NCBI GenBank assembly: GCA_027084065.1
Contig: JALWLR010000112.1
Location: forward strand, 1 to 5,055
Source of the DNA: Helicobacteraceae bacterium
GTDB taxonomy: Bacteria; Campylobacterota; Campylobacteria; Campylobacterales; Sulfurimonadaceae
Direction of reading: 5' to 3'
DNA length: 5,055 nucleotides
The translations under genes and the position numbers were made by a program. The notes below the pieces were generated by a model that had not been told where the DNA came from, ran no database searches, and saw nothing but the letters and a program-made list of their open reading frames with translations. Positions 1-5,055 of the stretch are shown in pieces; within the stretch, counting starts at the first letter, position 1, and every line of letters starts with the position of its first letter.

Positions 1-11
1 CTTTGGGGTTA

Positions 12-20
12 TGCTATAAT
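12..20 (+). promoter_or_regulatory. Extended -10 promoter of ychF
   Basis: The sequence TGCTATAAT is a perfect -10 hexamer (TATAAT at 15-20) preceded by the extended TG element at 12-13. It lies 30 bases before the ychF start codon, which would give a short leader of roughly 20-25 bases. No convincing -35 box is visible, but only 11 bases upstream are in the window, and sigma-70 promoters of Campylobacterota often lack a conserved -35. A ribosome binding site AAGG at 41-44 follows, with 6 bases between GG and the start codon. Confidence 0.7.
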
Positions 21-50
21 TGCGAAAAATTTTCAGATACAAGGTAATAT

Positions 51-1151
51 ATGGGACTCGCAATAGGACTCGTAGGTCTTCCAAACGTAGGTAAATCAAC
101 CACTTTCAACGCACTCACAAAAGCACAAAACGCCGAAGCGGCGAACTACCCTTTTTGTACTATAGAGCCAAACAAAGCAGTCGTGCCCGTACCCGATCCG
201 CGTCTGGACGAACTGGCAAAAATAGTCAATCCCGAACGAATTCAGCACTCAACCATCGACTTTGTCGATATTGCCGGACTTGTCAAAGGTGCGAGTCAAG
301 GAGAAGGACTTGGAAACAAGTTTCTTGCCAACATTCGTGAAACAGAGGTTATCCTTCAAGTCGTTCGCTGTTTCGAAGATGAAAACATTGTCCATAACGA
401 AGGCAGCATCGATCCCATACGTGATGTCGAGATCATCGAGGGAGAGCTTATTTTAGCTGACATCGAAGTACTTCAAAACAGAATGGAGCGTCTTAAAAAG
501 CAGCTCAAAGCGGACAAAAAAGCACAGCCAAAGTATGATCTTGCCGAAGAGCTTAGCGAATGGCTGGCTGAGGGCAACCTTGCACGCACCTTCCCAAAAG
601 CGGATTCCGAGGAGTACAAAGAGCTCGCACGGGAGCTCCGACTCCTTACCGACAAAGAGATTATGTATGCAGCCAATGTCGATGAAGATGGACTGCTTGA
701 AGACAACGAGTATGTCCAAGCCTTAAAAGAGCATGCCCAAAAAAGCAACAGCGAAGTAATCAAACTTTGCGCAAAGATAGAAGAGGAGCTTGTCGGTCTT
801 GAAGAAGATGAGGCAAAAGAGTTTTTGGAGTCACTTGGCGTCGAGGAGTCGGGACTGGAGCAGATCATTCGCAAAGGATTTGAAAAGCTCGGTCTTATGA
901 GCTACTTCACAGCCGGTGTCAAAGAGGTTCGAAGCTGGACAATCAAGCAAAACACTCCTGCACCAAAAGCCGCAGCGGTCATCCACAACGACTTTGAAAA
1001 GGGCTTTATCCGTGCCGAGGTCATCAGCTACGAAGATTTCATCAAATACGGCGGCGAAGCGGGAGCGAAAGAAGCCGGAAAGATGCGTCTAGAGGGTAAA
1101 GACTACATCGTCCAAGACGGCGATGTAATGCACTTTAGGTTCAACGTCTAA
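51..1151 (+). CDS. ychF: Redox-responsive ATPase/GTPase YchF (Obg-family, OLA1 homologue)
   Basis: The product is a cytoplasmic P-loop NTPase of the Obg/YchF family, 366 residues, close to the usual full length of about 363. Visible motifs are the Walker A/G1 loop G9-LPNVGKST, G3 as D73-IAG followed by Leu77, and a G4 motif N209-VDE. The canonical NKxD is replaced by NxxE, which in this family is linked to binding ATP better than GTP. Leu after DxxG, in place of the catalytic Gln, marks the hydrophobic-substituted GTPases. A helical insert (about 130-200, rich in Lys and Glu) follows G3. A C-terminal TGS domain occupies about 281-364, with the family-typical stretch from F316-EKGFIRAEV to the end HFRFNV. 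Known family roles, inferred here, are association with ribosomes and negative control of the oxidative stress response. The ATG start is supported by AAGG at 41-44 and by the family-typical N-terminus MGLAIGLVGLPNVGKS. It has its own promoter and is convergent with psd. Nothing appears truncated or unusual. Confidence 0.97.
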   Translation: MGLAIGLVGLPNVGKSTTFNALTKAQNAEAANYPFCTIEPNKAVVPVPDPRLDELAKIVNPERIQHSTIDFVDIAGLVKGASQGEGLGNKFLANIRETEVILQVVRCFEDENIVHNEGSIDPIRDVEIIEGELILADIEVLQNRMERLKKQLKADKKAQPKYDLAEELSEWLAEGNLARTFPKADSEEYKELARELRLLTDKEIMYAANVDEDGLLEDNEYVQALKEHAQKSNSEVIKLCAKIEEELVGLEEDEAKEFLESLGVEESGLEQIIRKGFEKLGLMSYFTAGVKEVRSWTIKQNTPAPKAAAVIHNDFEKGFIRAEVISYEDFIKYGGEAGAKEAGKMRLEGKDYIVQDGDVMHFRFNV

Positions 1152-1178
1152 AAGACTATAGCAGCTTCGCTATAGTCT
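1149..1178 (-). terminator. Hairpin terminator at the ychF/psd convergent junction
   Basis: A perfect 10-bp inverted repeat, AGACTATAGC at 1153-1162 and GCTATAGTCT at 1169-1178, encloses a 6-base loop. Read on the minus strand, the stem runs directly into a short T stretch (TCTTTTA), so it resembles a weak intrinsic terminator for the thiL-truD-psd transcript. On the plus strand no T run follows, so termination of ychF here would need another mechanism. The hairpin lies inside the last psd codons and stop, and the T run overlaps the ychF stop codon. With 4 of 10 stem pairs being G-C, stability is moderate. Confidence 0.6.
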
Positions 1179-1980
1179 CGCCAAACTTCACTTTTTGCCC
1201 CTGTTTTACAAGCACTTCCATCATCTCTTTTTCGCTTACTATCACGATGGTCGAGCCCATCTCGAAACATCCAAAGTCATCTCCTTTGTTGAGATAAAGC
1301 TCATCGAACTCGTAAAGTGTCGGTTTTTCCACATCTGCATTGGTTTGAAGCTCTGGAATAAAGTTTACTTTCATCACACCGACATTGAGCGCTGAGACCA
1401 GCACCATAAAAAAGCGCTTTTTATTCTTCGTCGCTTCACATTCGATAACGACACGCTCGTTCTCTATAAAGAGGTTAAGACGCTTTTTGAGTGAAGGGAT
1501 ATTGACAGGATAGAATTTACCCGGAATGTGTACGACACGAAGCACTTTTAGATTTGTAGGTATATGGTAGCGATGATAATCTTTTGGAGAGAGATAGAAG
1601 TTGATAAAATCGCCCCCTTCCATCTTCTCTTTGGATTCTTGTGGAATCAATTCTCCCAAGAGCTCATTCACTCTGTAGCGCATCCCTTTGATCTGCAAAG
1701 CATAGTCGTTCTTTACTTTCCCGACCTCGGTAATAAATGAATCACACGGAGCGATAAAATCATCCGCATCAAGACTGAAATGACGCGGCTCACGCAATTT
1801 TCTGGTAAAGAGTGCATTGAGCGAACGGTAATGGCTTGGCGGATAGAACTCACTCATATCCAGCCCCATCAGTTTTACATAGCTTTGATTGACAATGTTT
1901 TGAAACCACTTTGGAAACTCTTTGGAGGCGAATTTACCGAATGTTTGTGAAATAAGTGAGGTAATATGCCTATTCTTCAT
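1156..1980 (-). CDS. psd: Phosphatidylserine decarboxylase proenzyme
   Basis: The enzyme decarboxylates phosphatidylserine to phosphatidylethanolamine at the inner membrane, the last step of the main bacterial route to this lipid. The 274-residue proenzyme should self-cleave between Gly242 and Ser243 in the M241-GST motif (LGST in E. coli). That gives a beta chain of about 242 residues and a 32-residue alpha chain whose new N-terminal Ser becomes the pyruvoyl group. The likely self-cleavage triad is Asp80 (in APCDS, where E. coli has PADG), His139 (in DYHRYHIP, 134-141) and Ser243. NERVV (174-178) is another family signature. The C-terminus GQKVKFGETIAKLL is typical. There is no signal peptide or transmembrane helix, as usual for this membrane-associated enzyme. 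The ATG start has a strong AAGGAG at 1991-1996, 10 bases upstream, and lies within the end of truD (11-base overlap), suggesting translational coupling. Length fits the short Helicobacter/Campylobacter type. The stop is TAG. Confidence 0.96.
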   Translation of the reverse strand: MKNRHITSLISQTFGKFASKEFPKWFQNIVNQSYVKLMGLDMSEFYPPSHYRSLNALFTRKLREPRHFSLDADDFIAPCDSFITEVGKVKNDYALQIKGMRYRVNELLGELIPQESKEKMEGGDFINFYLSPKDYHRYHIPTNLKVLRVVHIPGKFYPVNIPSLKKRLNLFIENERVVIECEATKNKKRFFMVLVSALNVGVMKVNFIPELQTNADVEKPTLYEFDELYLNKGDDFGCFEMGSTIVIVSEKEMMEVLVKQGQKVKFGETIAKLL

Positions 1981-3055
1981 TGCTTCGTATCTCCTTTTTT
2001 GCTATTTCTTCTAAAAAAACCGTCGCGTAACTCCCCTTTGGCAGCGTAAAATGGAACTCATACCACGCTTCGTCTTCCACATAACGCCCCTCTATATCTT
2101 CTGGAAATACCCAGGCATAGCGTCTTTGCCCATCAGCAGGAATCTCTTCAAGAAAATTTTTCTCAATAGTCCATGCAAACTGACTACTTGGCTTGAGTCG
2201 TTTTCCACTCAAAGCGCCCGTAGGAGAACTCTCTTTCTTGGCAAAACGTTTTGCTTCTTCTTCACTACCGTCAAACTCAAAAAGTCTACCGTGTGGGTAG
2301 TGCTGCATCAAATCCCCTTCTAAAAGCTTAAATATATGCTCTTGCTTTTTCATATGCACAATCTTCTCTTTTGGCATGTTCAGCAAAGATTCAAGCTCCT
2401 CTTTTGAAAAATTCTCTACTAGTTTGCTTATCTCTATGCGCCGTGAAAGCCATAGATTGAAAAGATGGCTTTGGTATGCACTCAAAAGCAATTTGCGTAT
2501 TTTTGGATTGCGCTCCTTTTTCTCCCCTTTTGCAATGCGTTCGCCTTGAATATGGTTGTTGTTGTCATTCCCAAAACGCTGATACCCAAAAAAATTCGGC
2601 ATTCCAAATCTCTCTATCTGCTTGAGCACTTCACTGATTTTTCGTCCATTGGTGGGATTGACCTTTTTTACACGAATGAAAAAGCGGTTTCCTTTGAGAT
2701 GCCCTATTTTTATCTTATTTTTGTGGTATGTTTTTGAAAGAATCTTGATCTGAGGATGAGAAAAACGCTCCATCGCTTCTTCATATTTTCTATGCAACGA
2801 AATATACTGATATGTCAACGCATTTTTATCTTTTAGACCCGCATAACCGATCTCTTTTTTTTGTATACCCAAATAGCGCGCAATGATCTCTACAAGTTCA
2901 AACGTGGAGAGATTCTTTTTGCGTACATGCAAAACAAGATGCTCTCCCTCGCCGCTAAACGGATACAAAGGTATCTCCTCGACTACGAAGTCGTTGGGAT
3001 TTTGTCGAAAATGAAACTCTATCGGTGCATGTGAAAGTGCATACAGTCTATCCAA
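1970..3055 (-). CDS. truD: tRNA pseudouridine(13) synthase TruD
   Basis: The enzyme isomerises uridine 13 of certain tRNAs to pseudouridine in the cytoplasm. With the start chosen here it has 361 residues (E. coli TruD: 349). Motifs in order: NPNDFVVEEIP (19-29), SGEGEHLVL (34-42), the catalytic loop GYAGLKDK (71-78) with the catalytic Asp at 76, HKNKIKIGHLKGNRFF (111-126), PNFFGYQRFG (153-162) at the start of the TRUD insertion region, LLSAYQSHLFN (190-200), and the C-terminal LPKGSYATVFLEE (338-350). The reading frame is open up to another TTG at 3106, which would add 17 residues, but that start has no ribosome binding site. The TTG at 3055-3053 has AAGGGG at 3068-3063 with 7-base spacing and gives MDRLYALSHAPIEF, which fits the family N-terminus. 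The start overlaps the thiL stop by 8 bases (TTGGATAG), so translational coupling with thiL is likely. Confidence 0.94.
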   Translation of the reverse strand: MDRLYALSHAPIEFHFRQNPNDFVVEEIPLYPFSGEGEHLVLHVRKKNLSTFELVEIIARYLGIQKKEIGYAGLKDKNALTYQYISLHRKYEEAMERFSHPQIKILSKTYHKNKIKIGHLKGNRFFIRVKKVNPTNGRKISEVLKQIERFGMPNFFGYQRFGNDNNNHIQGERIAKGEKKERNPKIRKLLLSAYQSHLFNLWLSRRIEISKLVENFSKEELESLLNMPKEKIVHMKKQEHIFKLLEGDLMQHYPHGRLFEFDGSEEEAKRFAKKESSPTGALSGKRLKPSSQFAWTIEKNFLEEIPADGQRRYAWVFPEDIEGRYVEDEAWYEFHFTLPKGSYATVFLEEIAKKEIRSNEE

Positions 3056-3875
3056 AATGGTGCCCCTTACATCTGTTTTTGTAACGATACCGACCCGCTT
3101 TTGCAAAAATGGTTACAGGTGTACGTGTCTGTTTCGCTCTTTGCATTATAGCTTTTTTATAACGCGGATCAAAACTAAAAAGCAATTCATACTCTTCGCC
3201 GCTGCAGCCTTGCTCTTTTGAGATGGGACGCAAAAAAGAAAAGCCAATTCTGTTTGACAAAGAGAGTTTTTCCAAATCGCTAAACAGCCCATCGGAAATG
3301 TCCATTCCCGCATGTATATAACGCCTTGCTTTGTGCATAAATTCGGTACGTAAACGTATGTCGAGAAACTTCGATTTTTTATGCAATTTTCCCCCGCGCA
3401 TGGCTTTTTTCAACTCTTTGGCACTGCGTCCGAGAGTTCCGCTAAAAGCGAGCAGATCTCCATGTTTGATGCCTTTTCGAAAAAGCGGTTTTTTACTTTT
3501 AGAAACAATTGTAATGCTAATATCGAGTTTGACATTGGATATTGTATCGCCACCGACTATTTCCATATCGAACTTCTTTGCAGTTTCTACAAAACCGCGT
3601 GCCAGTTCTGCAGCATCTTTTTTACTCATACTTCGCGGCATCGCAACACTTAAAAGCGCATACTTCGGCTCTGCGTTCATCGCAACCGCATCAGAAATGT
3701 TCACAAGCATCGCTTTACGCGCAATTTGCTCATAATCCATCCACTCTTTTTTAAAATGCACATCTTCAAAAAAGGCATCTTGCGAATAGATGTACTCTCC
3801 GACGACAGCGCCGTCATCGCCAATAAAAGAAGAAATTGTGTAAAATTGTGAAATAAAGTAACTTTCCAAATCCAA
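3048..3875 (-). CDS. thiL: Thiamine-monophosphate kinase ThiL
   Basis: The enzyme phosphorylates thiamine monophosphate with ATP to give thiamine diphosphate, the last step of de novo cofactor synthesis, in the cytoplasm. At 275 residues it is shorter than E. coli ThiL (about 325). Family motifs are all present in order: GDDGA (19-23), SQDAFFEDVHF (31-41, usually DxLVEGVHF), NISDAVAMNAEP (59-70), VGGDT (107-111), SGTLGRSA (145-152), MDISDGLFSDL (191-201) and GEEYELLF (226-233). Likely Mg-nucleotide ligands are Asp20/21, Asp33, Asp62, Asp110, Asp192 and Asp195. Small departures from consensus (GDDGA for GDDAA, EDVHF for EGVHF) are conservative. The start is TTG at 3875, with AAAGGG at 3886-3881 and 5-base spacing. 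A second in-frame TTG two codons later is less well placed. It is the first gene of the minus-strand cluster, with a probable promoter just upstream, and its TAG stop overlaps the truD start. The adjacent truD matches an arrangement I recall from Campylobacter jejuni. Confidence 0.94.
   Translation of the reverse strand: MDLESYFISQFYTISSFIGDDGAVVGEYIYSQDAFFEDVHFKKEWMDYEQIARKAMLVNISDAVAMNAEPKYALLSVAMPRSMSKKDAAELARGFVETAKKFDMEIVGGDTISNVKLDISITIVSKSKKPLFRKGIKHGDLLAFSGTLGRSAKELKKAMRGGKLHKKSKFLDIRLRTEFMHKARRYIHAGMDISDGLFSDLEKLSLSNRIGFSFLRPISKEQGCSGEEYELLFSFDPRYKKAIMQRAKQTRTPVTIFAKAGRYRYKNRCKGHHFG
3063..3068 (-). promoter_or_regulatory. Ribosome binding site that sets the truD TTG start
   Basis: AAGGGG on the minus strand, inside the 3' end of thiL, lies 7 bases before the TTG at 3055. 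It supports this start over the in-frame TTG at 3106, which has no purine-rich site at a suitable distance. Confidence 0.65.
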
Positions 3876-3912
3876 ACTATCCCTTTAAGTTCAAATTAAC
3901 CTGCTTAGCTAT

Positions 3913-3952
3913 AAAATGCAGCATGATTATAACCGATAATTCACAATGCAAC
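3913..3952. repeat. Imperfect 10-bp direct repeat in the divergent promoter region
   Basis: AAAATGCAGC (3913-3922) and ACAATGCAAC (3943-3952) match at 8 of 10 positions, including an identical AATGCA core. They are exactly 30 bases apart, about three helical turns. They flank the thiL -10 element at 3926-3931, so they could be paired sites for a regulator. In an AT-rich region chance is a fair alternative, and no known operator consensus is recognised. Confidence 0.3.
3926..3931 (-). promoter_or_regulatory. Probable -10 element of the thiL-truD-psd cluster
   Basis: The minus strand reads TATAAT here, a perfect -10 hexamer, 50 bases before the thiL TTG start. Transcription would begin near 3919 and leave a leader of roughly 40-45 bases. 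No good -35 box is seen at 16-18 bases (GGTTGC is the best at 16), in keeping with promoters of this phylum. A second weaker candidate, TTTTATAG, lies closer to the gene. Confidence 0.55.
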
Positions 3953-3961
3953 CGACCTTTT

Positions 3962-3969
3962 TATAAAAT
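3962..3969 (+). promoter_or_regulatory. Probable -10 element of the membrane GGDEF-like gene
   Basis: TATAAAAT lies 33 bases before the ATG at 4003, in a suitable position for a short leader. The alternative TATAAAAT at 3910-3917 would give a leader of about 80 bases. No -35 match is evident. The ribosome binding site AAGGA at 3990-3994 has 8-base spacing to the start codon. Confidence 0.4.
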
Positions 3970-4002
3970 AGCCCATGAGCTTATCAAACAAGGAATTACA
4001 GT

Positions 4003-5055
4003 ATGAAACTTTCCATGATAAAGTCACTTCAAAATCTCAAAGCGATGCTTGGACTCATAGCTTTTGCATCTTTTATAGTGATGCTCTTTGTAGCAGAGCA
4101 GAACTTCTCTTACAAAAAAATAGAAAATCTCCAGCAGCAGCGTAAAATCATCCAGTCACTTACCGACATTCCAAGAGACGATATAGAACTTGCAAAAATT
4201 CAGTTCAATGGAAAAAGCAACATGCTGCTTGTCAAAATAGAGCAACTCAAACAGCTCTACAAATATGACTTCGTCGGCAAATATATCATTTACTCTCAAA
4301 AAGAGTACATGCAAGACCTTGAAGAGCTCAAAAAGCTGACAATAGAGTTTAACGAAGCAGCAAAAGCCTACTATGTTAAAAGTAGAAAAAACGATAAAAA
4401 AAATAAAAAACTCCTCCAAGAAAAGTTTCAAAAAATTAACAAAAAAATTGACGAACTCTACATTAAAAACGTCTACTACAACAAAAAAAAGAGCTTCATC
4501 ATCGCACAACTGGCAACTTTACTCTTTATACTTTCATTCTTGGTCGCTCTTTGGTATGGAAGGCGCATCCGCTCAATTGTAGAAGACATTCAACATCTCT
4601 CTTCTGTTAAAGCCTCTCGCGAAGAGTATCAGACAAAAACACTTGAAGCCGATGCCATACTTCTACGTATGCGTAAAAAAAGCTCCCAAAGCGTAGACAA
4701 AACACTTATAGACCCCGTTACCGAAGTTCTCAACAACAAAGGACTACGTGTTAGCTATGCACAGAAAAAAAATCAAAAAGAAAGTAACTTTACAGCTGTT
4801 GTCGTTTTGGAGATAGACAACTTCTCCAAAGCCAGCCGAGAGTACCCTCAGGAGCTAACACAAACCATACTCAAAAAAGTAGCATTTACACTCTCACTTT
4901 TCGAACAGCCCCACGACATCATTGCGCGAACGGACTACAACCAGTTCACTCTCATTCTCTTTAGACCAAGCAAAGAGCAATGCTTCAAAGATGTTGAACT
5001 GATGAAACAAAGCATCAGTGAACTCAAATTCAAACTTCCAAACGGTAAATATACC
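4003..5055 (+). CDS. Membrane protein with degenerate GGDEF domain (3' end outside window)
   Basis: This partial frame has 351 codons, starts at ATG 4003 after AAGGA (3990-3994), and has no stop before the window edge. Residues 1-14 are a short basic cytoplasmic tail and 15-31 are transmembrane helix 1. Residues 32-163 are a periplasmic region that looks all-helical, with 27 lysines. Helix 2 is 164-185, followed by a charged linker (186-235, probably coiled coil, no clear HAMP). A GGDEF-type domain then starts at D237-PVTEVLNNKGL. The domain is recognisable by that motif, VVVLEIDNF (266-274) and DIIARTDYNQFTLILF (305-320). The signature GGDEF is DYNQF (311-315), the first metal-binding Asp is Glu270, the ND pair is Ser-Arg, and the RxxD inhibitory site is QPHD (302-305). 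I infer a sensory receptor without diguanylate cyclase activity. It could act as an effector, a scaffold or the front part of a GGDEF-EAL protein. The gene is divergent from thiL and unrelated to it in function. The last 30-40 residues of the domain and anything beyond are missing. Confidence 0.82.
   Translation, partial: MKLSMIKSLQNLKAMLGLIAFASFIVMLFVAEQNFSYKKIENLQQQRKIIQSLTDIPRDDIELAKIQFNGKSNMLLVKIEQLKQLYKYDFVGKYIIYSQKEYMQDLEELKKLTIEFNEAAKAYYVKSRKNDKKNKKLLQEKFQKINKKIDELYIKNVYYNKKKSFIIAQLATLLFILSFLVALWYGRRIRSIVEDIQHLSSVKASREEYQTKTLEADAILLRMRKKSSQSVDKTLIDPVTEVLNNKGLRVSYAQKKNQKESNFTAVVVLEIDNFSKASREYPQELTQTILKKVAFTLSLFEQPHDIIARTDYNQFTLILFRPSKEQCFKDVELMKQSISELKFKLPNGKYT

Noticed and set aside
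675..686. YchF G4 motif NVDE instead of NKxD as a defective GTPase
   Set aside because: NxxE is the normal form in YchF proteins and goes with their ATP preference, so it is not an anomaly.
473..874. 133-codon minus-strand open frame, serine-rich
   Set aside because: It lies wholly inside ychF, antisense. Its low-complexity Ser/Leu composition is what the complement of Glu/Lys-rich coding gives, and there is no ribosome binding site or family resemblance.
3056..3106. 17-residue N-terminal extension of TruD from the upstream TTG
   Set aside because: There is no ribosome binding site before 3106, the extension overlaps thiL by 59 bases, and the family N-terminus is matched from the TTG at 3055.
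3331..3735. 134-codon plus-strand open frame
   Set aside because: It is antisense to the conserved core of thiL, whose motifs are intact. No recognisable domain or plausible start signal is present.
3924..3943. Possible Fur-box-like site around the ATTAT/ATAAT dyad
   Set aside because: Only a 5-bp dyad is present and the match to the Fur consensus is poor. AT-rich promoters give such matches readily.
4156..4509. 117-codon minus-strand open frame rich in Phe and Val
   Set aside because: It is the complement of the lysine- and glutamate-rich periplasmic domain of the gene at 4003. Phe/Leu/Val richness is the mirror of AAA/GAA codons, and it is not a real membrane protein.
4373..4582. 69-codon plus-strand frame starting MLKVEKTIKKIKNSS
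   Set aside because: It is an out-of-frame reading of the same A-rich stretch within the gene at 4003. The long 351-codon frame with helices and a GGDEF-like domain explains the region better.

Overview
The window looks like part of a chromosome from a member of the Campylobacterota (the former Epsilonproteobacteria), probably a free-living Sulfurimonas- or Sulfurovum-like type. The grounds are the moderately low GC content, the dense packing with overlapping genes, extended -10 promoters without a clear -35, and TruD, ThiL and Psd sequences in the short forms I associate with this phylum. From memory, truD and thiL are also adjacent in Campylobacter jejuni. No database search was possible, so the genus is a guess.

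Layout: (1) 1-50 holds an extended -10 promoter and ribosome binding site. (2) 51-1151 (+) is ychF, a universally conserved P-loop ATPase/GTPase of the Obg/YchF family. (3) Four bases beyond its stop, the convergent minus-strand cluster ends. A perfect 10-bp hairpin sits across this junction. (4) 1156-3875 (-) is a tightly overlapped cluster transcribed in the order thiL (thiamine-monophosphate kinase), truD (tRNA pseudouridine-13 synthase), psd (phosphatidylserine decarboxylase proenzyme). The thiL/truD overlap is 8 bases and the truD/psd overlap is 11 bases. Both thiL and truD appear to start with TTG. (5) 3876-4002 is a divergent promoter region of 127 bases. (6) 4003 to the window edge (+) is a partial gene, open to the right edge, for an inner-membrane protein. 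It has two transmembrane helices, a lysine-rich periplasmic helical domain and a cytoplasmic GGDEF-like domain whose signature has decayed to DYNQF.

How the genes work together: thiL, truD and psd act in unrelated pathways (thiamine diphosphate synthesis, tRNA modification, phosphatidylethanolamine synthesis). They are probably held together by transcriptional and translational coupling rather than a shared pathway. ychF is an independent housekeeping unit. The divergent membrane protein looks like a signalling receptor of the diguanylate cyclase type that has lost the residues for GTP and metal binding and for the inhibitory site.

Four of the five genes are ordinary housekeeping genes. The degenerate GGDEF receptor is the one element that may be more than routine, and its C-terminus lies outside the window. 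I see no RNA genes, CRISPR arrays, insertion sequences or phage elements.
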